Origin: Bacteroidales bacterium
GTDB taxonomy: Bacteria > Bacteroidota > Bacteroidia > Bacteroidales > UBA932
Direction of reading: 5' to 3'
DNA length: 33,486 nucleotides
NCBI GenBank assembly: GCA_024401745.1
Contig: JAKSKK010000022.1
Span: 1 to 33,486 of the forward strand
Part shown: one piece after another, positions 19,861 through 27,951 of the stretch
Position numbering within the stretch: position 1 is the first letter of the stretch
Layout of the letters: each line of letters begins with the position of its first letter
Position numbers and translations under genes: made by a program
The notes under the pieces: model-generated
What the model saw: only the letters and a program-made list of their open reading frames with translations
The model's database searches: none
Told to the model about the DNA's origin: nothing

Positions 19861-19897
19861 AAAGAAAGAGGATCGGATTTCCGACCCTCTTTCTTTT
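19861..19897 (+). terminator. Terminator after tRNA-Pro, probably bidirectional
   Basis: An 11-pair stem (19861-19871 with 1986-19896, that is 19886-19896) is extended by four more pairs past one mismatch, around an ATTT loop. The left arm is A-rich and the right arm T-rich. It ends the tRNA-Glu/rpsT/tRNA-Pro unit on the plus strand and lies 15 bases past the stop of the minus-strand barrel gene, so it can serve both. Confidence 0.85.
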
Positions 19898-19912
19898 ATT
19901 GTTCCAGGTACT

Positions 19913-21145
19913 CTAGAATGTGTACTTGATCATCATCTGGATTCTGTTGTTGGCGACCCAGTGGAGATTCTCGGTAGCGAGTTTGAAGCTGTCAGCCTTG
20001 CCGTACTGCACTGCCGTGCACATGTACTCGAGACCGAAGGCGAGCTTGCCAAGGTTGTACACGATCTCAGGCTGGATACGGAACATCTGTGCAACAGAGT
20101 TTGCGCTGTTCTTGCACCAGAAGTCTCCTACGATCTCCTCACCTGTACCGAATTCCTTGATGTATCCTACGAGCATTGAAGGAACCCAGGTCTTGCTCTT
20201 CTTGTAAGCCATGGTAGCCCATGCGGAGAGATTGCGGGTTGCGCTGTAGTTCCAGGAACCGTCAGCATTGATGCCTGATACGCCATAACCGCCGACAAGG
20301 TTCATGTGTGAGCCGTCGTTAGCGTAGGTGACCTTCTCCTTGAAGAGGAAGTCGCCTGCCTTCTGCTGGCCGAATGCGAAGATGTTGAAGGTGGTGATGC
20401 GGTCGCTGACCGTAGCGGTCTTTGCTGCATTGTAGTTGCGGGGCTTGATGCTGACCATGTCGACACCGAGGCGGGTAAGAGTGTTCTCGCCCTTGAAGTT
20501 GATGCCGATGTAGAGCTCAGGGGTGCATGAGTACTTGATGTAGTTTGCTGATGCACCGTCAGGACCGGTGGAAGTGTACTGCATCTGCCAGATTGCAGAA
20601 GCGGTGAGGCTTGCGGTCTCGCCGAGCTTGAAGTCGCCGGTCACCTGAGGAGTACGGCTGAAAGGTCCGAAGGGAGCGCCGCTCTCAAGGCTGAAGATGT
20701 CGGGGAGGTCGGCTGCCATGGGATGCCATGCCTGACCGATCTTCCATGAAGAGTTACCCTTAGCGATTGTGACGTATGCCTGGCGGAGACGGAGGGTTGC
20801 AGTTCCTGTAACGCCGCTTACGCCTGAATAGAAGTCAGTCTCGATCTTGGCACCCACCTTGACGCCGTTCACCTCATAGCCGGTGACGTCGAGGCCCAGA
20901 CGTGAAGTAAGGGCTGCGTAACGGAATGAAGGAATGCCGTTGAGGTCCTTGCCTTCGACGATGTTCTGGTCCTTGGGCATGTAATAATAGAGGTCTTCTG
21001 TACCTGCAGAACTCTCGCGGGTATCAAAAGCATAGTAGTTACGGATGAAACCGTACCATTTGAACTGGGGCTTTGAAGCCTCCTGTGCAAAAGCGCTGCT
21101 TGCAAGAAGCAGCGCTGATGCCATGAGTATGATAGCTTTCTTCAT
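19913..21145 (-). CDS. Outer-membrane beta-barrel (porin-like) protein
   Basis: A 410-residue secreted protein with a signal peptide (to about SSAFAQ, residue 21) and many alternating hydrophobic strands with aromatic girdles. It ends in the terminal-Phe pattern MMIKYTF recognised by the barrel assembly machinery. The start of the mature part, FKWYGFIRNYYAFDTRES, and the segment RLRQAYVTI resemble DcaP-like and other small-substrate porins. It begins six bases after the DASS symporter gene and should be on its transcript. That suggests the barrel passes the same organic acid through the outer membrane; this coupling is inference. A shared hairpin terminator lies 15 bases downstream. Confidence 0.85.
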   Translation of the reverse strand: MKKAIILMASALLLASSAFAQEASKPQFKWYGFIRNYYAFDTRESSAGTEDLYYYMPKDQNIVEGKDLNGIPSFRYAALTSRLGLDVTGYEVNGVKVGAKIETDFYSGVSGVTGTATLRLRQAYVTIAKGNSSWKIGQAWHPMAADLPDIFSLESGAPFGPFSRTPQVTGDFKLGETASLTASAIWQMQYTSTGPDGASANYIKYSCTPELYIGINFKGENTLTRLGVDMVSIKPRNYNAAKTATVSDRITTFNIFAFGQQKAGDFLFKEKVTYANDGSHMNLVGGYGVSGINADGSWNYSATRNLSAWATMAYKKSKTWVPSMLVGYIKEFGTGEEIVGDFWCKNSANSVAQMFRIQPEIVYNLGKLAFGLEYMCTAVQYGKADSFKLATENLHWVANNRIQMMIKYTF

Positions 21146-21151
21146 GATCGA

Positions 21152-22609
21152 TTAAGCGAAGGGGAAGAACTTTGTAACCCAGAAGAATCCGAGTACGAGG
21201 CCGACGATGCCGACGATGAGGCCGACCTTGGTCATGTCCTTGGTCTCAACAAGACCTGTAGATGCTGCGATGGCATTGGGAGGGGTTGAGATAGGGAGGC
21301 ACATTGCAACTGATGCGCAGACTGCAACGAACACTGAAAGACCTGCCTGGCCGCCGAATGCGTTGAATGCGTCTGCGTTGCCGCTCTGGAGAAGTCCGTT
21401 ACCCATAGCAATCATGATGGGGATGAGGAGAGCTGCAGTAGCAGAGTTGCTGATGAAGTTGCTGAGGAGGTAGCATACAAGACCAGCCACAACGAATACG
21501 ACGATGATGTTCATTGAACCGAAAGGAATAGCCTCAACCATAGCCTTGGCAAGACCGGTTCCTGAGAGTGCGTATCCGAGGGCGAATCCACCGGCTACCA
21601 ACCAGAGAACGTCCCAGTTGATGTCCTTGATGTCTTCCTTTGTGAACACACCTGTTGCAGTGTAGACTGCGAGAGGGATGAGGGCTACGATGTTAGAGCT
21701 GATACCGTGGAGCTGCTCGGTCATCCAGAGGAGGATGGTGGCACCGAAGGTGATCCATGCAACATAGTCCTTGTATGTCTTCTTGTGGTCGTCCTTCTTG
21801 ATCTCGAGAACGATCTCGTCAGACTTGAAGGGATAGAGCACGCAAAGGAGAACCCATGCGAGGAGAATCATGACAATCACGAAAGGAATCATGCGCATTG
21901 CCCAGTCGCCGAAGCCGATGGTGATGCCTGCGAGAGACTCGAGGTTACCTACTGCGGTAGCGTTGGGAGGGGTTCCGATAGGGGTTCCGATACCACCGAT
22001 GTTTGCTGCGATAGGAATTGCGAGAGCGATTCCGACCTTGCCCTTTGCATCCGTATCAGGAAGGGATGCGAACACGGGAGCGAGGAATGCGAGGAACATT
22101 GCAGCGGTTGCAGTGTTGCTCATGAACATAGAGAAGATGGCGATGACTGCGAGGACACCGAGGAGCACGACCTTGGGTTTCTTGCCGAAGGGCTTGAGAA
22201 GGATGCGTGCCATGGTGACGTCCATGCCATACTTCGATGCTGTGATAGCGAGTACGAAACCGCCGAGGAAGAGCATGACAACAGGGTCAGCGAATGAACG
22301 CATGATCTCCTTCATGGGAACGAAAGCGCTGTCGTCGCCGGTGTTCATGAGGAATCCGATGCTCTTGTTTGAGATTGTGAGGAGGGAGATCACGATGACC
22401 ATCAGGGAGGTTACCCAGTTGGGAACGATCTCGAAGATCCACATGAGGGCAGCGAATGCGAAGATTGCGATTGTACGCTGCTGGGTTACGGTGAGGACAT
22501 CACCGAGGCTGCCGAAGAAAGATGCGGGGCAGCACCAGAGGAAGATTGTGACTATGAGCACGATGGGCAGAAGCACACAATACTTCACATTGAATTTTTT
22601 GTCAGACAT
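21152..22609 (-). CDS. DASS (SLC13)-family sodium/anion symporter
   Basis: An inner-membrane transporter of the divalent-anion:sodium symporter family, importing dicarboxylates, citrate or a similar anion with sodium. It has 485 residues and about 11-12 hydrophobic segments. The two inverted-repeat signature pairs are visible: SNTATA with GTPIGTPPN in the first half, and SNSATA with PISTPPNAIA in the second, the Ser-Asn-Thr/Ser substrate and sodium sites. The outer-membrane barrel gene follows after six bases. The promoter region upstream carries a long inverted repeat, which may regulate it. Succinate or fumarate exchange is plausible in a gut fermenter but cannot be read from sequence. Confidence 0.93.
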   Translation of the reverse strand: MSDKKFNVKYCVLLPIVLIVTIFLWCCPASFFGSLGDVLTVTQQRTIAIFAFAALMWIFEIVPNWVTSLMVIVISLLTISNKSIGFLMNTGDDSAFVPMKEIMRSFADPVVMLFLGGFVLAITASKYGMDVTMARILLKPFGKKPKVVLLGVLAVIAIFSMFMSNTATAAMFLAFLAPVFASLPDTDAKGKVGIALAIPIAANIGGIGTPIGTPPNATAVGNLESLAGITIGFGDWAMRMIPFVIVMILLAWVLLCVLYPFKSDEIVLEIKKDDHKKTYKDYVAWITFGATILLWMTEQLHGISSNIVALIPLAVYTATGVFTKEDIKDINWDVLWLVAGGFALGYALSGTGLAKAMVEAIPFGSMNIIVVFVVAGLVCYLLSNFISNSATAALLIPIMIAMGNGLLQSGNADAFNAFGGQAGLSVFVAVCASVAMCLPISTPPNAIAASTGLVETKDMTKVGLIVGIVGLVLGFFWVTKFFPFA

Positions 22610-22633
22610 AGGTTTTATACTATAAAAAATTTA

Positions 22634-22665
22634 TTGCCTACAATTTGCGGCGCAAATTTAGGCAA
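22634..22665. promoter_or_regulatory. Long inverted repeat upstream of the symporter gene
   Basis: The outer arms TTGCCT (22634-22639) and AGGCAA (22660-22665) and the inner arms AATTTGC (22642-22648) and GCAAATT (22652-22658) form 13 pairs around GGC. It lies two bases beyond the rsmD stop-side edge and covers the -7 box of the symporter operon. It may be an operator, a leader hairpin, or the rsmD terminator: on the minus strand a T-run follows after a short AT-rich gap. Confidence 0.7.
22653..22660 (-). promoter_or_regulatory. -7 box for the symporter / barrel operon
   Basis: On the minus strand TAAATTTG matches TAnnTTTG, about 44 bases before the ATG at 22609. A TTTC is present 20 bases upstream as a weak -33 box. 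It lies within the long inverted repeat. Confidence 0.5.
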
Positions 22666-23202
22666 TTATTCCGAAATAAAGAAACTGAAATGCACTCGTC
22701 CGTAGCAACGCTCCTTCAAAAAGCGGGGATGGTCCTTGAAGGAGTGCTCGTTCCCGTGTTCGAGTATGAAATAGCACTCGGGGTGCAGGATTCCCTGCTG
22801 CAGGACCTTGTCGGGGATGGTCTCGAGACCTTCCAGTGCGTACGGAGGGTCCGCGAAGACTATGTCGAACTTCTCACGGCATATAGGCAGGAAGTCGAAC
22901 ACGTTGTCATGCACGGCGGTGACGTTCTTCAGTCCAAGACGCGCAGCCTCCTTGCGGATGAAGTTGGCGTTATCGCGGTTCATGTCGACGCTGTAGACCT
23001 TGGCCGCTCCGCGGGATGCGAACTCATACGCTATGGCACCCGTGCCTCCGAAAAGATCCAGGACCTTGAGGTCCTCGAACTCGTACTCGTTGTTGAGTAT
23101 ATTAAAAAGACCCTCGCGCGCGAAATCCGTCGTGGGTCTTGCGCTGTATCCCATGGGAGGGAGTATGGTAGCGCCCTTGAGTCTTCCGCCTATTATCCTC
23201 AT
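22666..23202 (-). CDS. rsmD: 16S rRNA (guanine966-N2)-methyltransferase
   Basis: An SAM-dependent methyltransferase modifying G966 of 16S rRNA during small-subunit assembly. It has the RsmD N-terminus MRIIGGRLKG and ARPTTDFAREGLFNIL, SAM motif I VLDLFGGTGA (about 47-56) and catalytic motif DPPY (118-121). The length (178 residues) is usual. The ATG overlaps the stop of the DUF3822-like gene as ATGA, so translation is coupled, and the DUF3822-rsmD order is common in the phylum. Confidence 0.95.
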   Translation of the reverse strand: MRIIGGRLKGATILPPMGYSARPTTDFAREGLFNILNNEYEFEDLKVLDLFGGTGAIAYEFASRGAAKVYSVDMNRDNANFIRKEAARLGLKNVTAVHDNVFDFLPICREKFDIVFADPPYALEGLETIPDKVLQQGILHPECYFILEHGNEHSFKDHPRFLKERCYGRVHFSFFISE

Positions 23203-23654
23203 AGTATCTCGACTGCCTTGAAATATCGGTAGAGGCTCATCTCATCGTCTGCGTCCAGGGGCGTGCGCCAGCAGATGGTCGAAACCTCAGGATTGAGCTG
23301 AAGCGACTTCATCGCAAGGAAGATGAAATACTCGGCCGAGGTGAAGTTCTGAACCTTGTAGCTGTTCGCGAGCAGAAGGCTCTTCCCCTGGGCAATGCCC
23401 ACATACAGGACGTCATCCACGATGCTGCAGAGTATCTTGTTGTACTCGCCGCACTTGGGAAGGTCCTGCAGGACGTTCAGTATCTCAGGTGCAGATACGC
23501 CACTGTCCTCACCTACAGTGTAGATGAGGACAGCGTCATATTGCGGTATGTCGATGTGAGCGACCTTTGTTCCTTCCTCTATGTTTGCGACCTCCGCAAG
23601 AGTCTCACGCTCTGCAGCAGGATCGAAGAAACCGGAAGGGACAAGCGTGAACAC
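23199..23654 (-). CDS. Short DUF3822-like protein
   Basis: A 151-residue protein whose start FTLVPSGFFDP and later GKSLLLANSYKVQNFTSAEYFIFLAMK resemble the middle and end of DUF3822 proteins, an ASKHA-fold family of unknown function in Bacteroidota. Those are usually about 250-280 residues, so the N-terminal portion appears to be missing. The start is a GTG at 23652-23654 that overlaps the stop of the upstream gene by one base. The stop overlaps the rsmD ATG. Location before rsmD supports the assignment. It may be a reduced functional form or a truncation; the intact coupling at both ends favours an expressed gene. Confidence 0.7.
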   Translation of the reverse strand: MFTLVPSGFFDPAAERETLAEVANIEEGTKVAHIDIPQYDAVLIYTVGEDSGVSAPEILNVLQDLPKCGEYNKILCSIVDDVLYVGIAQGKSLLLANSYKVQNFTSAEYFIFLAMKSLQLNPEVSTICWRTPLDADDEMSLYRYFKAVEIL

Positions 23655-24346
23655 TACTCCCAGTTACCTGCGTTGTTGTTAGGAGTGGTGATGCTGCCGA
23701 CCTGAAGGCCCTCGTAGCGGCCCTGGTCACGACGCTCGCAGTCCTGGTTGATACGGAGCTGCTCGTCCATTCCCTTGAGGAGCTTCTTGAAAGGCATGCG
23801 TGCCTCGAACAGAGGAACCTGAACACCTGATACGGTTCTGGTCTCAGCCTCCATCTCGACGAGTTCGCCACCTGAGAAGGGGATGTACTTGAGAGAGTCG
23901 ATGCAGAAGTCAGGACGGTTGTTGAAGAGGGTGTCCTTCACATTGATCTTGCTCTCGATCGAGAACACGAGCTTGTCGTCACCTGCCTTGTACATTTCGA
24001 AGAGCTGCTGAGGAGTGATCTTCTTGTTGGCTTTCTTGACTGCCTCGGTGTGAACCACTGAGAGTGAGTCATCAGCTGAGCCGACCTGCATAACGATTGT
24101 CATCTTGCCGTTCTCATAGAAATTCTTGAGGGAGTCGATTGTAGATGTGAACTTGCCGTTCTCACCCTTGTAGGCAACCTGAAGTGTACGGATGTCCTTG
24201 AGGCGCTGCACAGCGACTGCTGTACGCTTAGCCTGCTCCTTGTTGAATCTTACGGGCTCCATTACGCTGCTATAGATGAGGTAAACCAAAAAGCAGCAGA
24301 GTAAGAAGAGTGCGATTTCAACGATAGTCTTGACTGTCTTGTTCAT
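23654..24346 (-). CDS. Single-pass membrane protein, pseudopilin-like N-terminus
   Basis: A 230-residue protein with one N-terminal transmembrane helix (about 8-29), then a charged helix (about 35-55) running into LQVAYKGENGKFTSTIDSL, reminiscent of type II secretion pseudopilins, where a helix precedes a LxxYxxxNGxYP-like turn. No prepilin cleavage motif (G-F-T-L-I-E) is visible, so processing is unlikely. The rest is a soluble, extracytoplasmic domain ending in NNNAGNWE. I recognise no named family. It is the first gene of a unit with the DUF3822-like gene and rsmD, and has a strong promoter of its own, divergent from the DHH gene. Confidence 0.75.
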   Translation of the reverse strand: MNKTVKTIVEIALFLLCCFLVYLIYSSVMEPVRFNKEQAKRTAVAVQRLKDIRTLQVAYKGENGKFTSTIDSLKNFYENGKMTIVMQVGSADDSLSVVHTEAVKKANKKITPQQLFEMYKAGDDKLVFSIESKINVKDTLFNNRPDFCIDSLKYIPFSGGELVEMEAETRTVSGVQVPLFEARMPFKKLLKGMDEQLRINQDCERRDQGRYEGLQVGSITTPNNNAGNWE

Positions 24347-24378
24347 TGTATCTGATTTTATTTGTTTCCAAAGTCACG

Positions 24379-24410
24379 CAAAGTTATGAAATTCATTTAT
24401 GAAATGCAAT
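24379..24410 (-). promoter_or_regulatory. Promoter of the pseudopilin-like / rsmD unit
   Basis: On the minus strand ATTG (24410-24407), 20 bases, then TAACTTTG (24386-24379), about 33 bases before the ATG at 24346. It is close to consensus and lies back to back with the DHH gene promoter. Confidence 0.72.
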
Positions 24411-24420
24411 TATTCTTTTC

Positions 24421-24428
24421 TAAATTTG
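24421..24428 (+). promoter_or_regulatory. -7 box for the DHH gene
   Basis: TAAATTTG matches TAnnTTTG, 12 bases before the ATG at 24441. It lies downstream of an in-frame ATG at 24399, which is therefore unlikely to be the real start. Confidence 0.55.
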
Positions 24429-24440
24429 CACCACAAAAAG

Positions 24441-25499
24441 ATGGAGATGTACAGCCTGACACCAGAGAAGACATTGATTCTGCACGACATGCTCGAAAAG
24501 GCAGGGCGCATAGTCATTGTGACTCACCATCATCCCGACGGCGACGCCGCCGGCAGCAGCACGGCGCTGATGCATTTCATCGGCTCCAGCTTCGGGCCGA
24601 AATCCAGGGTAATACTGCCCACCGCCCTGCCGGAATCGCTCGAGTTCCTGCTCTCGGAGGCAGTGTCGACAGCCGAATGCGACAAGCCCGCAGCAGAGGC
24701 TGCAATCGTCTCCTGCGACCTTCTCATCTGCCTGGATTTCAACACTTTCAGCCGCACCGACTTCCTTGAGGACGCGCTCCGGTCATGCAAGGCTCCCAAG
24801 GTCCTCATCGACCATCACCTGAAACCGGACGCAGAGTGCTTCGACCTTATCTTCAGCCGCACCGACACCTCGTCGGCAAGCGAGCTGCTGTACGACGTCC
24901 TCATGATGATGCCCGAGGTCGGCGGAGACGCCTCAAGGCTCCCCATGGCAGCAGCCACCGCCCTGATGACCGGCATGACGACCGACACCAACAACTTCGC
25001 GAACTCGGTGTTCCCCGGCACGCTCAGGATGGCGTCAGCGCTGCTCGCCGCCGGAGTCGACAGGGACGGCCTGATCGACAGGATCTTCAACTGCTACCGC
25101 GAGAACAGATACCGCGCGATGGGCTGGCTCACGTCCGAGAACATGCGCATCACCGCCGACGGCGTGGCTTACATGATACTGCGCGAAGAGGACCGCAGGC
25201 GCTTCGACCTGCACGAGGGCGACACCGAGGGCTTCGTGAACATTCCGCTGGGAATCAAGACGATACGCATGACCATCTTCCTCCGCGAGGACGACGGTTT
25301 CTTCAGAGTTTCAGTGAGGTCGAAGCGTGGCGTATCGGCCAACAGGCTGGCGCGCGAATCCTTCCATGGCGGCGGGCACGAGCAGGCCGCTGGCGGCAGG
25401 CTCTACTGGCCGGAGGACATAAGCTCCCCCAATGCGGCCGCAGAATATATAGAACAGGTTACGGCACGATTCATGCAGAATGAACAGCCGTCAAAATAG
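24441..25499 (+). CDS. DHH/DHHA1 phosphoesterase (NrnA-like)
   Basis: A cytoplasmic manganese-dependent phosphoesterase of the NrnA type, which degrades short oligoribonucleotides (or cyclic dinucleotide breakdown products) and may dephosphorylate pAp. The DHH half has THHHPDGDAAGS (about 28-39), CLDFN, LIDHHL and GMTTDTNNF, the metal-binding aspartates and histidines. The DHHA1 half ends in RESFHGGGHEQAAGGRL, the substrate-binding GGGH motif. The length of 352 residues is usual. I start at the ATG at 24441, because an earlier ATG precedes the -7 box. The FKBP lipoprotein gene follows after 10 bases. Confidence 0.92.
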   Translation: MEMYSLTPEKTLILHDMLEKAGRIVIVTHHHPDGDAAGSSTALMHFIGSSFGPKSRVILPTALPESLEFLLSEAVSTAECDKPAAEAAIVSCDLLICLDFNTFSRTDFLEDALRSCKAPKVLIDHHLKPDAECFDLIFSRTDTSSASELLYDVLMMMPEVGGDASRLPMAAATALMTGMTTDTNNFANSVFPGTLRMASALLAAGVDRDGLIDRIFNCYRENRYRAMGWLTSENMRITADGVAYMILREEDRRRFDLHEGDTEGFVNIPLGIKTIRMTIFLREDDGFFRVSVRSKRGVSANRLARESFHGGGHEQAAGGRLYWPEDISSPNAAAEYIEQVTARFMQNEQPSK

Positions 25500-25509
25500 A
25501 CAAGAAAGA

Positions 25510-26547
25510 ATGAGAAAGACGATCTTAAGCATTGCCACGTTGGCAATCATAATCGCCGGATGTGCAAAGCCGGTCGATACGACAAAGAACGACGCAGCGA
25601 AGAAATACTTTGAATCGTGGGTAGAGATCAACCATGGAGATGTACCGCAGACTACACTCGGCTCATATATTCTCGATAATCAGGAAGGCAGCGGCAAGGC
25701 TGCAGGCACCGCCGAGCAGAACCTGTTCGTCCGGCTCAACTATACCTTACGCAGCCTTGACGGCAAGGTCTCAAGCACGACCGACGCAAAGATGTCACAG
25801 CAGCTTGGAACATACGTCAAGGGCGACTACTATGGTCCCCAGATTCTCAACAGGGCCTACGGCGTAGTCGTCACAGGACTTGACGAGCTCCTCGGCCTTA
25901 TGAAGGAAGGCGGAAAGATGAAGGCAGCCGTCCCCGGATGGCTCACCGGCACCAAGGTCTATGGCTCGGCTGAAGAGTATCTCAGGAACACATCAGGCAC
26001 AGATGCCATATACGAGCTCGAGCTCGTGGAGGCAATACCCGACATCACAGTCTGGGAAGTGGACTCGCTGGTACGCTACATGAAGGCCAACTATCCCGAT
26101 GTGAATCCCGCCGACACCGTCAAGACTGAGGACAACTTCAAGAAATACGGCTTCTACTACGTCCAGACGCAGGCTAGCGACCGCCCTGACAGCACGTACA
26201 CCGACGACAGCAAGATCTACCTGAACTACACCGGCAAGCTCCTGAACGGTCAGATATTCGACACCACGATCGAGAAGGTCGCCAAGGATGCAGGCGTCTA
26301 CACCGCAGGTCGCTCATACAAGCCCACGTACGTCAACTACAAGTCAGACTACAAGGAAATCACCATGGGGTCAGGATCATCAAGCATCATAGACGGATTC
26401 AAGTTCGCCGTTGCCCAGATGCATCCTCACGAGAAGGGCGTCGCAATCTTCTACTCCGCATACGGTTATGAGTCCACAGGCTCAGGAAACAAGATTCCGG
26501 GGTATTCACCCCTCATTTTCGAGTTTGAACTAGTGGACGAGCAGTAA
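25510..26547 (+). CDS. FKBP-type peptidyl-prolyl isomerase lipoprotein with two FKBP-like domains
   Basis: A lipid-anchored (signal ending IIIAGC, Cys19) periplasmic folding factor. The C-terminal FKBP domain (about 225-345) has YLNYTGKLLNGQIFDTT, the IIDGFKFAVAQM segment, the YGYES loop and IPGYSPLIFEFELV. The N-terminal half contains a second, degenerate FKBP-like fold (NYTLRSLDGKVSSTT to GLMKEGGKMKAAVPGWL, about 65-145), likely a chaperone or dimer part. An ATG 30 bases earlier, inside the DHH gene, would spoil the signal peptide. The MATE gene starts four bases after the stop, so the four plus-strand genes form one unit. Confidence 0.88.
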   Translation: MRKTILSIATLAIIIAGCAKPVDTTKNDAAKKYFESWVEINHGDVPQTTLGSYILDNQEGSGKAAGTAEQNLFVRLNYTLRSLDGKVSSTTDAKMSQQLGTYVKGDYYGPQILNRAYGVVVTGLDELLGLMKEGGKMKAAVPGWLTGTKVYGSAEEYLRNTSGTDAIYELELVEAIPDITVWEVDSLVRYMKANYPDVNPADTVKTEDNFKKYGFYYVQTQASDRPDSTYTDDSKIYLNYTGKLLNGQIFDTTIEKVAKDAGVYTAGRSYKPTYVNYKSDYKEITMGSGSSSIIDGFKFAVAQMHPHEKGVAIFYSAYGYESTGSGNKIPGYSPLIFEFELVDEQ

Positions 26548-26551
26548 GGAG

Positions 26552-27949
26552 ATGGCAGAAACCGGATTAGCACCCACAGAGTTAGGAACTCTGAAAATCA
26601 GCAAGTTACTTAAGATGTACGCAGTCCCGGGCATTATCGCCCAGACTGCGGCTTCTTTGTATAACATGGTCGACAGCATCTACATCGGCCATATCAAGGA
26701 CGTAGGATCGTATGCAATCTCAGGCCTCGCGGTCACCTTCCCTCTGATGAACCTGTCCATTGCGCTCGGAACGCTCGTAGGCGTGGGCGCCATGACCATG
26801 ATATCCATCCTGCTGGGCCAGAAGAACTACGAGAATGCCGGCAAGGTACTCGCCAACACGCTCACGCTCAATGTGATAATCGGCGTGCTGTTCACCGCCG
26901 TGGCCTTGATCTTCCTCGATCCCATCCTGTATTTCTTCGGTGCAAGCGAAAACACCATCGAGTTCGCAAGGGACTACATGGTGATAATCCTCGCCGGAAA
27001 CGTGTTCTCGCACCTGTTCCACGGATTCAACGGCATCATCAGAGCCTCCGGTCACCCCAACACGGCAATGGGCATCACCCTCTTCACGGTGATATCCAAC
27101 GCGATCCTCGACCCCGTGTTCATCTTCGCCTTCGGCATGGGCATAAAGGGAGCCGCACTCGCGACTATCCTCTGCCAGATCCTGGCGCTCATCTACACCC
27201 TGTGGTTCCTTGCCGACAAGAGGCATTTCCTCCACTTCCCCAGGCCTGCATTCCAGCTTGACTGGAGAATCGCCAAGCAGTCGCTCGCCATTGGCGTAGG
27301 CCCGTTCATGATGAACTGCGCCGCGTGCCTGGTGGCCCTCTTCATAAACCAGCAGCTGCGCAAGTACGGCGGCGACCTCGCAATCGGAGCATATGGAATA
27401 GTCAACCGGTTCACCATGCTCTTCGTCATGATCAACATGGGATTCAACCAGGGTCTGCAGCCCATCGCGGGCTTCAACTACGGAGCAAGGCAGTACAAGC
27501 GCGTCAAGGAAGTGTTCATGCTCACCATGAAGTGGGAGCTGCTCGTCACCACGCTCTGCTTCCTGGTATCCGAGCTGATACCCCGCACTGCCGTGAGTCT
27601 TTTCACAAACGATCCGGCCCTCATATACCTGTCCTCAAGGGGCCTCAGGATAATGAACTGCGGCTTTGCGCTCGTAGGATTCGGCATGGTGTCATCGAAC
27701 TTCTTCCAGTGCCTTGGAATGGTCAAGAAGTCCATCTTCCTCTCACTCAGCCGCCAGCTCCTGTTCCTGCTCCCCTTCATCTATACCCTTCCTCTCTGGT
27801 TCAAGGAGACGGGTGTGTGGGTCAGCTTCCCCATCTCGGATACACTTAACGTCATCGTTTCGGCGATTCTCATAATCGACATATTCAAGAAGTTCAACAA
27901 GCTTCAGGATGGTGCGGACGCATCATCCCTGGGCAGCAGCGTCAATTAG
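26552..27949 (+). CDS. MATE-family efflux transporter
   Basis: An inner-membrane multidrug/toxin extrusion antiporter of 465 residues, probably sodium- or proton-driven. There are about 12 hydrophobic segments in two MatE halves. Typical features: the opening VPGIIAQTAASLYNMVDSIYIG, the loop GNVFSHLFHGFNGIIRASGHP in the first half, and NMGFNQGLQPIAGFNYGAR in the second. The closest general look is the NorM/DinF-like group common in Bacteroidales; the substrate is unknown. It follows the FKBP gene by four bases and precedes the cytidylate-kinase-like gene by two. Confidence 0.93.
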   Translation: MAETGLAPTELGTLKISKLLKMYAVPGIIAQTAASLYNMVDSIYIGHIKDVGSYAISGLAVTFPLMNLSIALGTLVGVGAMTMISILLGQKNYENAGKVLANTLTLNVIIGVLFTAVALIFLDPILYFFGASENTIEFARDYMVIILAGNVFSHLFHGFNGIIRASGHPNTAMGITLFTVISNAILDPVFIFAFGMGIKGAALATILCQILALIYTLWFLADKRHFLHFPRPAFQLDWRIAKQSLAIGVGPFMMNCAACLVALFINQQLRKYGGDLAIGAYGIVNRFTMLFVMINMGFNQGLQPIAGFNYGARQYKRVKEVFMLTMKWELLVTTLCFLVSELIPRTAVSLFTNDPALIYLSSRGLRIMNCGFALVGFGMVSSNFFQCLGMVKKSIFLSLSRQLLFLLPFIYTLPLWFKETGVWVSFPISDTLNVIVSAILIIDIFKKFNKLQDGADASSLGSSVN

Positions 27950-27951
27950 CC

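Noticed and set aside
21707-22625. Overlapping plus-strand open frames
   Set aside because: They are antisense to the DASS symporter gene, with low-complexity composition typical of the reverse complement of membrane helices.
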